Shown here in pieces: positions 8,447 through 17,569 of a stretch of 64,000 nt of DNA (the first letter of the stretch is position 1; each line of letters opens with the position of its first letter). Where the stretch lies: NCBI RefSeq assembly GCF_000426725.1, contig NZ_AUFX01000005.1, positions 530,164 to 594,163 of the forward strand, given 5' to 3'. Source of the DNA: Sporocytophaga myxococcoides DSM 11118 (GTDB lineage Bacteria; Bacteroidota; Bacteroidia; Cytophagales; Cytophagaceae). The notes under the pieces are model-generated. The model saw only the letters and a list, made by a program, of their open reading frames with translations, was not told where the DNA came from and did not search any database. A program made the position numbers and the translations under genes.

Positions 8447-8472
8447 CTTTGGTTTCTTTAAACATCCTATTT

Positions 8473-9282
8473 ATGAAACGAATCATAGCTATTTCATTAT
8501 TCCTTGTTAATGTATTTTCTTCCTGTGCTCAAAAAGAAGAAAAGGCTGAAGCAGCAGACGTTGCAGCCCAATCACAGGAGATTGCTTCTATTGATGTAAA
8601 AAAAGACACCCATATTAAGGATCCAGGAAAAATTATACGGAAAGCCAATATTAGGTTTGAAACAAAGGATCTTCAAAAGACAACAGATCATCTGGAAGCT
8701 CAGGTGAATCTGTTGAATGGTTTCGTGGAAAGTTCAGAACTGTTAACTGGTAATTATGAACATTCAAATAAAATGATCCTTCGTGTTCCGGCTTCTGCCT
8801 TTGATACAATGATCAGAGTACTATCCAAAGAGGCTTTATTTATGAATGAAAAAACGATTACCTCTGAAGATGTATCAGGAGAATTTGTAGATGTAACTTC
8901 CAGACTAAAAGCCAAGCGTGAAGTAGAGCAAAGGTATATTGAACTGCTTCGGCATAATGCCAAAACACTGGAGGAAGTTCTGCTTGCAGAACAACAGATT
9001 GCATCACTTCATGAAGAAATTGAAGCAAAGGTAGACCGCCTTAATTTTTTGAAAGATCAGGTAAGCTATAGTACAATAGTTGTAAAATTTTACCAAAAGG
9101 TTGAATATGTCCCGGAACCTCAAATGACCGAGGTCAGTATGCTTGTAAGATTTAAAGAAGCCTTCAGCGCAGGATGGGATGGAGTTGTGAGTCTTGCTGT
9201 AGGTATGGCTTATGTCTGGCCTTTGTTATTGGTGGTTGGAGCTGTTGTTTTATTTATTGTAAATAGAAAAAGAGCAATGTAG
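8473..9282 (+). CDS. DUF4349 family lipoprotein
   Basis: The frame is open from 8449, but that segment overlaps the preceding terminator; the ATG at 8473 begins a lipoprotein signal (MKRIIAISLFLVNVFSSC). The product is 269 residues. The middle (IIRKANIRFETKDLQKT, LRVPASAFDTMI, VTSRLKAKREVEQRY) matches DUF4349, with a coiled-coil stretch around LLAEQQIASLHEEIEAK. A C-terminal membrane segment follows (MAYVWPLLLVVGAVVLFIV) ending in basic residues. It is a membrane protein of unknown function with a predicted periplasmic domain. Its TAG stop overlaps the first base of a palindromic repeat. Confidence 0.85.
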   Translation: MKRIIAISLFLVNVFSSCAQKEEKAEAADVAAQSQEIASIDVKKDTHIKDPGKIIRKANIRFETKDLQKTTDHLEAQVNLLNGFVESSELLTGNYEHSNKMILRVPASAFDTMIRVLSKEALFMNEKTITSEDVSGEFVDVTSRLKAKREVEQRYIELLRHNAKTLEEVLLAEQQIASLHEEIEAKVDRLNFLKDQVSYSTIVVKFYQKVEYVPEPQMTEVSMLVRFKEAFSAGWDGVVSLAVGMAYVWPLLLVVGAVVLFIVNRKRAM

Positions 9283-9303
9283 AGACGCCATGCTTGGCGT
9301 CTC
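9282..9303. repeat. Palindromic repeat copy 1
   Basis: GAGACGCCA-TGCT-TGGCGTCTC, a perfect 9-bp hairpin that begins in the stop codon of the DUF4349 gene. A second copy in inverted orientation lies 88 bases downstream. It resembles dispersed REP-like palindromes rather than a terminator, because no T-run follows. Confidence 0.75.
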
Positions 9304-9391
9304 AAAGCTGTGATAATGAACGACCATTGGAATCTAGCAAATATAATTCAATTTGTGGAGATAACATTAAATGCAGCACGCGGTGGATAGG

Positions 9392-9412
9392 GAGACGCCA
9401 GCATGGCGTCTC
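9392..9412. repeat. Palindromic repeat copy 2 (inverted)
   Basis: GAGACGCCA-GCA-TGGCGTCTC followed by TACA. Read on the minus strand it becomes TGTAGAGACGCCATGC..., the same as copy 1 including its TGTA flank. The two copies therefore bracket 88 bases in opposite orientation, immediately before the stop of the ABC gene on the minus strand. Confidence 0.75.
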
Positions 9413-9419
9413 TACAATT

Positions 9420-10430
9420 TCAATCTACAAAATGCATTTTGGATTTACTCAGTTTTACCGTTATTTCACTCCCTTGCAGAATATCCTTTTTTCTTGTATT
9501 GATGCGTATTGTAATTTTATTTTTTACAGTTGCTACAATTTCATAACTGTCGCCTCTGTAATATATTCTTTCAACGATGGCTTTGAAATCACCCTTATCT
9601 TCTTTTGTTATGCTGAAATGCTCGGGTCTTATACTGATCTTTGATTTTGTTGGTTTACAGCCCAGTATACCTGTAGTTTGAAGAAATTCTTCGGCATTAA
9701 AAATATTTACTTTTCCGAACAGATAAGCCGAATATTCATCAACAGGCTTCTCATAAATTTTTTCAGGTATGTCAAGTTGTATTATTTGTCCTGCCCTCAT
9801 GATCATGATCCTGTCCGCAAGACTCAGTGCGTCCTGAAGGTCATGTGTTATAAAGATCAGGGTTTGGCCTTCTCTCCGAAGATGGTCAAGCACTTGTATT
9901 TTGATCTGGTCCTTCAACATCACATCCAGATTGCTGAACGGCTCATCCATTAACAGAAGCTTTGGGCGGTCAGACATTGCCCTTGCCAGCGCTACTCTTT
10001 GCTGTTGCCCCCCGGAAAGCTCAGATGGGAGTTTATTTTCCAGGCCTTCAAGTTTACAGACTTTAATGAGCTCATTCAAACGCTCCTCCTGCGCATCTTT
10101 GGAAAAATATCTCAGTTGATAGATGATATTTTCTTTTACAGTATGTTTTGGAAAAAGATTGAATTCCTGAAAAAGCAGCTTTATGTCAGGATGCCCGGGG
10201 ACAAGGTTTTCCGAAGGACCCTTTACTTTTTTTCCTTCAAGAAAAACACTTCCTTCATCGGGTTCAATTAATCCATTGATCAGTTTTAGCAGAGATGATT
10301 TTCCGGAACCGTTTTCACCAACTATTGCAATGAATTCTCCCTCATTACATTCAAAAGATATGTTTGAAACTGCAGAATCAGGCTGATTGGTATATTTTTT
10401 AGAAAGATTTGATACCTTAAGAAAGGACAT
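9420..10430 (-). CDS. ABC transporter ATP-binding protein (PotA/FbpC-like)
   Basis: A 336-residue ATPase with Walker A GENGSGKSS, Q-loop FQEFNLFPKHTV, signature LSGGQQQRVALARA, Walker B LLLMDEPFSNLD and the H-loop ITHDLQDA. After the ATPase (about 1-235) comes a beta-rich C-terminal domain with SIRPEHFSI, as in TOBE-type tails of the spermidine/putrescine, iron(III) or molybdate importers. No permease or binding protein gene is adjacent, so the partner and substrate are unknown. It is divergent from the MFS gene across 137 bases. Confidence 0.87.
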   Translation of the reverse strand: MSFLKVSNLSKKYTNQPDSAVSNISFECNEGEFIAIVGENGSGKSSLLKLINGLIEPDEGSVFLEGKKVKGPSENLVPGHPDIKLLFQEFNLFPKHTVKENIIYQLRYFSKDAQEERLNELIKVCKLEGLENKLPSELSGGQQQRVALARAMSDRPKLLLMDEPFSNLDVMLKDQIKIQVLDHLRREGQTLIFITHDLQDALSLADRIMIMRAGQIIQLDIPEKIYEKPVDEYSAYLFGKVNIFNAEEFLQTTGILGCKPTKSKISIRPEHFSITKEDKGDFKAIVERIYYRGDSYEIVATVKNKITIRINTRKKDILQGSEITVKLSKSKMHFVD

Positions 10431-10567
10431 TACGTAAAACGATGATATTAAATTAATAAGAAACCAAGGTAAACCATTTATCCCTTTTTTCTTATTTTGC
10501 AGGTAAAATTAATTGAGCAAATCCCGGTAATAAACCCACAGTAGAGTAAATAATCCTCTAGATATCA

Positions 10568-11983
10568 ATGAAAAATAATAAAAAAGTACAGAATGCCTGG
10601 TGCATGTATGATTGGGCTAATTCTGTTTATTCCCTGACAATAACCACTGCAATATTTCCAAGCTATTATGCTGCTATCATGCCCGAAAGACCGGATAAGG
10701 TGAATTTTCTGGGATTTGAGTTTTATAGTTCGGCATTATACTCTTTTGCATTGGCAGCAGTGTTTTTGATTGCCGCCATCTTGAGTCCCATATTAACACC
10801 CATAGCGGATAATACAGGAAAGAAAAAGTTTTTTATGCAAATGTTCTGCTATCTGGGAAGTTTGGGTTGTGCATACCTTTTCTTTTTCCATAAAGATGCT
10901 GGCGTCCTTTCCCAATTTACTTTGACGACATCCATACTTGCCTTTATAGTGGCTGGATTGGGCTATAGTGGAAGTATCGTATTTTATAACTCTTTTCTCC
11001 CGGAAATCGCAACTGAAGATCAGTATGATAAATTGAGTGCAAGAGGCTTTGCAATGGGATATATAGGAAGTGTGCTGCTTCTAATTTTCAATATCACTAT
11101 GTTGACCATGCCTGACCTTTATTTTAATGTTAATGGAAAGGTTGATGAATTAATGGCTTCAGGCATCAGTAATGTTGAAGCTGTGGATCAGGCAAAGTCA
11201 TTTTATTCAGGGGTGGCGGCAAGAATTTCTTTCCTTTCAGTAGGGATATGGTGGTTTTTGTTTGCTCAATATTCTTTTTATTATTTGCCATCTAATGTTT
11301 ATAAGAAAGAAAGCCATGGCAACTGGCTGTGGAGCGGATTCAGAGAACTTAAGAAAGTATTTTCAGAAGTCAGAAAAGAAAAATACCTTAAAATTTTCCT
11401 ACCAGGTTTCTTTTTCTATAATTTAGGAGTGCAGACAGTAATGTACATGGCGGTGATATTCGCGGAAGGAGAGCTTAAACTTAAGATGAGTGAATTGATT
11501 ATCGTTATCCTGATAATCCAGCTGCTTGCTATTGTTGGAGCAAATATGAGTGCAAAACTATCAGGTAAAATTGGTAATATCAGTACATTGCGTTACATCA
11601 ATATGATATGGGTGCTTGTTTGTATAGCAGCATACTTTGTTCAAACAGATGTTCAGTTTTATGGACTGGCAGTTGTAGTGGGATTTATAATGGGAGGCGT
11701 TCAGTCGATATCCAGATCTACCTATGCCAAATTGATTCCTGAAAATACTACAGACCATGCTTCATACTTCAGTTTCTATGATGTTGCGGAAAAGTTATCC
11801 TGTTTTTTCGGTCTATTCCTTTTTGGTGCAATAGAAGAACTGACAGGGAGCATGAGGCCAAGTACTTTAACATTAGGGATAATATTCATCATCGGAATAA
11901 CATTGTTGTCTTTTATTCCTTCATTGAAATCTTATTCAGGACAAAGCGAGTTGATGTTGGATCATTCAGGAAAAAATGCATAG
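10568..11983 (+). CDS. MFS transporter, UMF1/Atg22-like family
   Basis: A 471-residue integral membrane protein with about 11-12 hydrophobic segments. The N-terminal NAWCMYDWANSVYSLTITTAIFPSYY stretch is diagnostic of the UMF1 family of the major facilitator superfamily (related to fungal vacuolar Atg22). LSARGFAMGYIGS and the late GGVQSISRSTYAKLIPE motif also fit. Substrates of bacterial members are unproven; amino-acid or metabolite efflux is the usual suggestion. It stands alone, with tRNA-Val downstream. Confidence 0.87.
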   Translation: MKNNKKVQNAWCMYDWANSVYSLTITTAIFPSYYAAIMPERPDKVNFLGFEFYSSALYSFALAAVFLIAAILSPILTPIADNTGKKKFFMQMFCYLGSLGCAYLFFFHKDAGVLSQFTLTTSILAFIVAGLGYSGSIVFYNSFLPEIATEDQYDKLSARGFAMGYIGSVLLLIFNITMLTMPDLYFNVNGKVDELMASGISNVEAVDQAKSFYSGVAARISFLSVGIWWFLFAQYSFYYLPSNVYKKESHGNWLWSGFRELKKVFSEVRKEKYLKIFLPGFFFYNLGVQTVMYMAVIFAEGELKLKMSELIIVILIIQLLAIVGANMSAKLSGKIGNISTLRYINMIWVLVCIAAYFVQTDVQFYGLAVVVGFIMGGVQSISRSTYAKLIPENTTDHASYFSFYDVAEKLSCFFGLFLFGAIEELTGSMRPSTLTLGIIFIIGITLLSFIPSLKSYSGQSELMLDHSGKNA

Positions 11984-12040
11984 AGTTACATTTCAATTTG
12001 CATTTATAAAGAAATAATATGTAATTCGCATCCAATAAAA

Positions 12041-12115
12041 GGGATGTTAGCTCAGTTGGTTTAGAGCATCACGTCGACAACGTGGGGGCCACTGGTTCGA
12101 GTCCAGTACGTCCCA
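12041..12115 (+). tRNA. tRNA-Val (anticodon GAC)
   Basis: The acceptor stem GGGATGT (12041-12047) pairs with ACGTCCC (12108-12114), and the discriminator A is at 12115. The anticodon arm is TCACG-TCGACAA-CGTGG, giving GAC at 12076-12078. The D-arm AGCTCAGTTGG and T-loop GGTTCGAGTCC are present. It is 75 nt long without an encoded CCA. Confidence 0.95.
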
Positions 12116-12118
12116 CTT

Positions 12119-12156
12119 AAAGGACAAATCAGATAAAGTACTGATTTGTCCTTTTT
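12119..12156 (+). terminator. Rho-independent terminator after tRNA-Val
   Basis: A 14-bp stem AAAGGACAAATCAG/CTGATTTGTCCTTT around an 8-base loop, followed by a T-rich run. Confidence 0.85.
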
Positions 12157-12390
12157 ATTTTTATTTTTATCTAAACCCATTGATAATCGTGAGATTGTCA
12201 AGAATCGAATTTGCCTCATTGGTTAGGAAGGTGTCCTATAAATGGCATTAGGATTTTAACACGAGGAATTTCTTGTGGCAATTTTAAGAGAATTTAAACG
12301 TCCTTAGACCACTAAAAATTGTATCATTTCTCAGTTTTTTTGAAAGCGAATCTTTTTTACTCCTCATCAGAATTATATTTTTTCTTCTTT

Positions 12391-12422
12391 TTGTTTACTA
12401 AATCTTAAGCTGTTTTGTAGGG
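12391..12422 (+). promoter_or_regulatory. Shared upstream element of the xylan-degradation genes, copy 1
   Basis: TTGTTTACTAAATCTT, then 8 bases, then TTGTAGGG, ending 22 bases before the first GH43 start codon. The same two blocks with the same spacing occur upstream of the GH95 gene (19911-19942). It is probably a promoter or activator site; it does not match the housekeeping -7 consensus. The rest of 12157-12390 holds no gene or RNA that I can see. Confidence 0.6.
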
Positions 12423-12444
12423 GGCATTATTTTCAAATACGTCT

Positions 12445-15021
12445 ATGAAAACAAAGCTATACCTTCCATTTTTAGTTGCGGTTCTCTCTTTCATCTTCAA
12501 TACTGTTTCCGGGCAGATGGCTACTAACCCCATCATCTTTGCTGATGTGCCTGATCCTGATTTTGTCAGGGTAGGGGATACTTACTACATGAGCAGTACA
12601 ACTATGCACTTCAATCCTGGCGTGCCCATTATGAAATCAAAGGACCTGGTGAACTGGGAGGTGGTAAGCTATTGCTATCCCATTATGGCCAATACGGATG
12701 CTCTTAATCTTAATGCAGGTATGGAAGCTTACAGCGGAGGTACGTGGGCCAGCAGTATCAACTATTACAAAGGAACTTTCTATGTTAGTTCTTTTTCCTA
12801 TTCCACAGGAAAAACTTATATCTATAAAACCACCAACATTGAAACTGGCCCTTGGACCACGATCACTTTAAATAAAGTATATCATGATCATTCTCTTTTC
12901 TTTGATGATGATGGTAAGGTATACTTTGCATATGGGCATGATGATATCCAGTTGACGGAAATGAAACCAGACCTGACTGGAGAGCAGCCGGGAGGAGTAA
13001 ACAAAGTCATCATACCCAAAGCTTCATCTGTGGCAGGCAGCAGTATGATTTTAACAGCTGAAGGTACCAGGATTCAGAAAATCAACGGGCAATATTATGT
13101 GTCCAATATCTGCTGGCCCTCTGGAAAAGGCCGTACACAAATCATTCACCGATCCGGAAGTGTGGCTGGTGCCTATACCGGCAGGGTAGCATTTCAATCT
13201 TCTAATGGTTCTGCACAGGGAGAATATATTGACACACCGGATGGAAAATGGTATGCTATGTTTTTCCATGATCATGGCGCAGTAGGCCGTATCCCTGATC
13301 TGATGCCTGTAACCTGGAGCAATGGATGGCCAACAGTGGGGGTAAACGGACAGGTACCAGCAACACTGGATATTCCTAAAGGTGCAGGTACTCTTAACGG
13401 AATTATTACTTCAGATGAATTCAGTACTGTACCTCCTTTAAAACTTCAATGGCAATGGAATCATAATCCCCAGAACAATTACTGGTCACTGACACAGCGT
13501 AGCGGCTATTTCAGGTTGACAAACGAACGTACGGATGCCAATGTCCTTCGCACTACCAATACTCTGACTCAAAGAACCTTCGGTCCTAAGTGTTCAGGTT
13601 ATGTTTCTGTAGATGTCTCAGGAATGAAAGATGGAGATTATACCGGTCTGGTAGCTTTGCAAAACAAATACGGCTTTGTAGGGGTGAAGATGACCGGTAC
13701 TAGCAAAAGTATTGTGATGGTAAATGGAACGGGGTTTGGCGGGACACCTGTTGAGGTTGCCAGTGTGCCAGTAAATCAAAATACTGTTTACCTGCGGATT
13801 GATTTCGATTTTACCAACAGGACTGATAAAGCTTATTTCTTTTACAGTTTAAACGGATCTACATGGAGCGCAGTTGGTTCAATGCTTCAGATGAATTATG
13901 ACCTGGAGCATTTTGTAGGTTACCGGTTTGGATTATTTTCTTATGCTACTAAATCAACGGGCGGTTTTGCTGATTTTGATTTTTTCCGGATAGGAGCCAA
14001 TATTACAGAAGCTCAGAATGCAGGTCCTGTCGTTTCAATTGCAAGTCCGGCAAATGGGGCAACCTTTACTGCAGGATCAGTTATAGATATAGCTGCTACT
14101 GCAAGCACCACTGCAGGAAGCATTAGCAATGTTCAGTTTTACAATGGAAATATCTTGCTTGGTTCTGACAATACTTCTCCTTACACTTACAGCTGGACCA
14201 ATGTTCCGGCAGGTACTCATTCCTTGCGGGCAGTCGCCACAGACAATTCAGGCAGAGCCTCAGAAAGCAAAGTAAGTGTAACAGTAAACATTCCAAAAGG
14301 ACCTTTCAACGGTACTGCTCATACCATTCCCGGAATCATTCAGGTAGAAGCTTATGATGAAGGAGGTGAAGGTGTTTCTTATCATGAAGTCAATACCAAT
14401 GGTAACGAAGGGGGAGCAACTTTCAGAAATGATGAAGTTGACATTGAAACGACAAAGGATGTGTCTGGTTCTTTTAATATCGGCTATATTCTTAAAGGAG
14501 AATGGCTGGAATATACAGTAAATGTGGCCGCAACCGGAATGTACGATTTAAGTTTCAGAGTTGCAGCAGATGGAACAGGCAAAACATTTCATGTGGAAAT
14601 GGATGAAGTTGATATTACAGAAACCGTCTCTGTGCCGAATACGGGAGGATGGCAAACCTGGGAAACCATTTCTTTGCAAGGTATCCCCCTTACGCAGGGG
14701 CTGCATGTGATGAGGATTGTTTTCGATTCAGATTATATGAATCTGAACTGGGTTGAATTTAAAACTACAGTTATTACAGGCTTGGAACAGGGAAACAACT
14801 CACATGTTCAATTTTTTCCCAATCCTTTTCAAGAAGGCCTTCAGGTTATCTGTGAAGAAAAAACGGAATACCAGATTCAGGATTTTATAGGACATGTGAT
14901 AGAGTCAGGAATTTTATACGGTAATGCTACAGTTGGAAAATATCTTCCCAAAGGTCAGTATCTTCTGAGAGTTTCCAGCGAAAAGGGCACCAAGACAGCT
15001 AAAGTAATTAAACTGCAATAA
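12445..15021 (+). CDS. GH43 beta-xylosidase/arabinofuranosidase with CBM6-like module and T9SS tail
   Basis: An 858-residue exported enzyme. It has a signal peptide (1-24, ending TVSGQ) and a GH43 five-bladed propeller (about 28-320) with candidate general base Asp37 in VPDPDF, pKa-modulating Asp148 in HDHSLFF and acid Glu206 in AEGTRI. The beta-xylosidase-type C-terminal jelly roll (about 330-525) starts at DEFSTVPPLKLQWQWNHNP. Then come an Ig-like Big_7-type domain (VSIASPANGATF), a CBM6-like module (IPGIIQVEAYDEGG to LNWVEF) and a type A sorting domain (FFPNPFQEG). It probably releases xylose or arabinose from xylan outside the cell. It is the first gene of a cluster with the next GH43 gene (49-base gap) and the esterase. 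Confidence 0.9.
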   Translation: MKTKLYLPFLVAVLSFIFNTVSGQMATNPIIFADVPDPDFVRVGDTYYMSSTTMHFNPGVPIMKSKDLVNWEVVSYCYPIMANTDALNLNAGMEAYSGGTWASSINYYKGTFYVSSFSYSTGKTYIYKTTNIETGPWTTITLNKVYHDHSLFFDDDGKVYFAYGHDDIQLTEMKPDLTGEQPGGVNKVIIPKASSVAGSSMILTAEGTRIQKINGQYYVSNICWPSGKGRTQIIHRSGSVAGAYTGRVAFQSSNGSAQGEYIDTPDGKWYAMFFHDHGAVGRIPDLMPVTWSNGWPTVGVNGQVPATLDIPKGAGTLNGIITSDEFSTVPPLKLQWQWNHNPQNNYWSLTQRSGYFRLTNERTDANVLRTTNTLTQRTFGPKCSGYVSVDVSGMKDGDYTGLVALQNKYGFVGVKMTGTSKSIVMVNGTGFGGTPVEVASVPVNQNTVYLRIDFDFTNRTDKAYFFYSLNGSTWSAVGSMLQMNYDLEHFVGYRFGLFSYATKSTGGFADFDFFRIGANITEAQNAGPVVSIASPANGATFTAGSVIDIAATASTTAGSISNVQFYNGNILLGSDNTSPYTYSWTNVPAGTHSLRAVATDNSGRASESKVSVTVNIPKGPFNGTAHTIPGIIQVEAYDEGGEGVSYHEVNTNGNEGGATFRNDEVDIETTKDVSGSFNIGYILKGEWLEYTVNVAATGMYDLSFRVAADGTGKTFHVEMDEVDITETVSVPNTGGWQTWETISLQGIPLTQGLHVMRIVFDSDYMNLNWVEFKTTVITGLEQGNNSHVQFFPNPFQEGLQVICEEKTEYQIQDFIGHVIESGILYGNATVGKYLPKGQYLLRVSSEKGTKTAKVIKLQ

Positions 15022-15070
15022 CCACCTGAAGTCAATTTCATTCAATGTTATTTAATCAAAACTATGTTTT

Positions 15071-17413
15071 ATGAAAATAATACATTCAATACTCATTTTA
15101 ATTTTTCTGGGAATCTGGAATAATGCCTTTGCTGATTATCCCTTGGTTGGATACAGGTTCCTGGCGGATCCTGGAGCCATTGTTTATAATGGAAGGGTGT
15201 ACGTGTATTGTTCCAATGATGATGAAAACGATGATGACAGTTATGATATGAGTTCCATCGTTTGTGTGTCGAGCAGTGATCTGAAAAACTGGACAGACCA
15301 TGGAGTAGTCTTCGATGTGCCCAGAGATGCATCTTGGTCGGGCCTGAGCTGGGCACCTTCTCCTTCTTACCGTAACGGAAAGTTTTATCTCTACTTTGGA
15401 AATGGTGGAAGTGCTATCGGTGTGGCAGTATCCGATAGTCCAACCGGTCCTTTTAAAGATCCTGTAGGACGTGGCTTTGTAACTGGCAGCACTCCAGGAG
15501 TTCAGCCTTTTAACGGCTGGCTTTTCGATCCAATGACGTTTATTGATGATGATGGTCAGGCGTATATGTATTTTGGAGGTAATGGTGATGGCAACATGCG
15601 TGTGATTAAACTGAACAATGATATGATCAGCACTAGTGGTTCTGCCGGTAAGTTTACAGTGCCCAATTTTTTTGAGGCGTCCTGGATGCATAAGCATAAT
15701 GGAAAGTATTATTTTTCCTATTCCACAAATCCTTCTGCCGGGATGAGGATTGATTACATGGTGAGTAACAACCCTATGTCCGGATTTACTTACGGGGGAG
15801 TTCTTTCACCACAACCTCCTACCAATAACAATAATAACCATCATGCTAATATCTTTTTCAACGGTCAGTGGTATCAGATTTATCATAACCGCATAGTAGC
15901 TTCGCAAACAGGAGTCGGAATGGCTTACCACCGAAACCTGGCTATTGATGCTTTTTCTCACAGACAAGATGGAACCATTATACAAATGGTAAATACGGTG
16001 AATGGAGTAAAACAGGTCAAATATCTTGATCCTTATGTACGGGTGGAAGCAGAAACAATGAGCGACTATAAAGGCATAGAAACAGAAGTCTGCAGTGCAG
16101 GAGGCATGAATCTGGCATATATCGATAACAGTGATTGGGTGATGATAGAAGGAGTTGACTTTGGCTCATCAGGGGCAGGAAGATTTTCGGCAAGTGTGGC
16201 AAGCAATAAAGCAGGGGGGACCATTGAAATAAGACTTGGGAGTGCAACAGGAACTTTAATAGGAACTTTACAGGTGCCCAATACAGGAGGGTTTAAATCA
16301 TGGCAGACTGTTAACTCTACAGTAAATCAGACAACTGGTGTTCATAATGTTTATCTGGTATTTAAAGGAAGTGGAACAAGCCTTTTTAATGTTGATCACT
16401 GGAGTTTTTCATCATCCGTGCCTTCGGTAATCATCACCTCACCAAAGAGTACAGATGTGCTTTTTACAGGCACCGAAATTACAATTTCTGCTACAGCCCT
16501 GGCACAAAGTGGCACCATTGCCTCTGTAGAGTTCTTTTATGATGGGAAATCAATAGGGGTTGACATTGCTGCTCCTTATTCAATAAAATACACACCTGCT
16601 GCAAGCGGATCACATGGTATTACTGCCACTGTTACAGACAGTCAAGGGTATAAAAGTTCTTCAGAAATCTCTCTTTCTGTAAATGTTCCTCAGGGGCCAT
16701 ATAAAGGTACACCTTGGTCCATTCCAGGGATGATAGAAGCGGAACACTATGACGTGGGAGGTGAGGGATTTGCATTTCATGAAGCCAATACCAATGGAAA
16801 CGAGGGGTTGGCTGCTTTAAGAAATGATGAAGTCGACGTGGAAACAACGATGGATGTTTCCGGCTCCTACAACGTGGGCTATATCCTTTCAGGAGAATGG
16901 CTGGAATATACGGTAAATGTTACTGCAACAGATAAATATGATTTAAATCTCCGTGTGGCTGCAGATGGATCCGGAAGAACCTTCCATCTGGAAATGGACA
17001 ATGTTGACATCACAGGTGACATTATAGTTCCGAATACCGGAGGCTGGCAAAAGTGGGAGACTATCACTGTCCCGGGGATCGATCTCACCTCTGGACAAAA
17101 GATAATGAGGATCGTTTTTGAATCGGATTATATGAATCTGAATTGGGTGGAGTTTAAAAATACTGTCATAACAGGTCTGGAGGATACTCAAAAGGAAATA
17201 ACTGCAATTTATCCAAACCCCTTCAATGATAAAATTTACTGCAACATTCCTGGAGAATATGTCTATGAACTATTAAACATGGAAGGGGTGGTATTGGAAG
17301 ATGGATCTACTGCAGGAGAAATCAATATTCAGAAAAACTATCCCAAAGGAATGTACATCCTGAAAATAAAGCAGAACAACTTAGTTAAAGTGCTTAAAGT
17401 TTTTAAAGAATAA
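15071..17413 (+). CDS. GH43 arabinan/arabinoxylan-active hydrolase with two CBM6-like modules and T9SS tail
   Basis: A 780-residue exported enzyme. A signal peptide (1-21) is followed by a GH43 propeller with candidate general base Asp33 (FLADPGAIVY), pKa-modulating Asp153 (WLFDPMTF) and acid Glu202 (FFEASWMHK). Next are a first CBM6 module (VRVEAETMSDYKG to NVDHWSF), an Ig-like domain (VIITSPKSTDVLF), a second CBM6-like module (GMIEAEHYDVGGEG to LNWVEF) and a sorting domain (IYPNPFNDKI). The GH43-CBM6 arrangement is typical of arabinoxylan arabinofuranohydrolases, so removal of arabinose branches from xylan is the likely role. It differs from the upstream GH43 in lacking the beta-xylosidase jelly roll, which suggests complementary activity. 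Confidence 0.9.
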   Translation: MKIIHSILILIFLGIWNNAFADYPLVGYRFLADPGAIVYNGRVYVYCSNDDENDDDSYDMSSIVCVSSSDLKNWTDHGVVFDVPRDASWSGLSWAPSPSYRNGKFYLYFGNGGSAIGVAVSDSPTGPFKDPVGRGFVTGSTPGVQPFNGWLFDPMTFIDDDGQAYMYFGGNGDGNMRVIKLNNDMISTSGSAGKFTVPNFFEASWMHKHNGKYYFSYSTNPSAGMRIDYMVSNNPMSGFTYGGVLSPQPPTNNNNNHHANIFFNGQWYQIYHNRIVASQTGVGMAYHRNLAIDAFSHRQDGTIIQMVNTVNGVKQVKYLDPYVRVEAETMSDYKGIETEVCSAGGMNLAYIDNSDWVMIEGVDFGSSGAGRFSASVASNKAGGTIEIRLGSATGTLIGTLQVPNTGGFKSWQTVNSTVNQTTGVHNVYLVFKGSGTSLFNVDHWSFSSSVPSVIITSPKSTDVLFTGTEITISATALAQSGTIASVEFFYDGKSIGVDIAAPYSIKYTPAASGSHGITATVTDSQGYKSSSEISLSVNVPQGPYKGTPWSIPGMIEAEHYDVGGEGFAFHEANTNGNEGLAALRNDEVDVETTMDVSGSYNVGYILSGEWLEYTVNVTATDKYDLNLRVAADGSGRTFHLEMDNVDITGDIIVPNTGGWQKWETITVPGIDLTSGQKIMRIVFESDYMNLNWVEFKNTVITGLEDTQKEITAIYPNPFNDKIYCNIPGEYVYELLNMEGVVLEDGSTAGEINIQKNYPKGMYILKIKQNNLVKVLKVFKE

Positions 17414-17569
17414 TCACAGTTGAAATCTAATAAATTAGAAGTGAGTTATGCCATTCAAGACTGTCACTCATTTATGATGATAGGAAACTTAGCACTTGCA
17501 GGAGGTTATGTCAATAAATTATTGATTAAAAACTATGTGTCATCTGTACTATTTTAATTCTGATCTTTG

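Noticed and set aside
9294..9644. Plus-strand ORF of 116 residues across the palindromic repeats
   Set aside because: It is antisense to the ABC ATPase for most of its length and has no signal, motif or plausible composition; the repeat hairpins explain its first part.
15093..15697. Antisense ORFs (87 and 199 residues) inside the second GH43 gene
   Set aside because: Shadows of the GH43 reading frame with His-rich, low-complexity translations.
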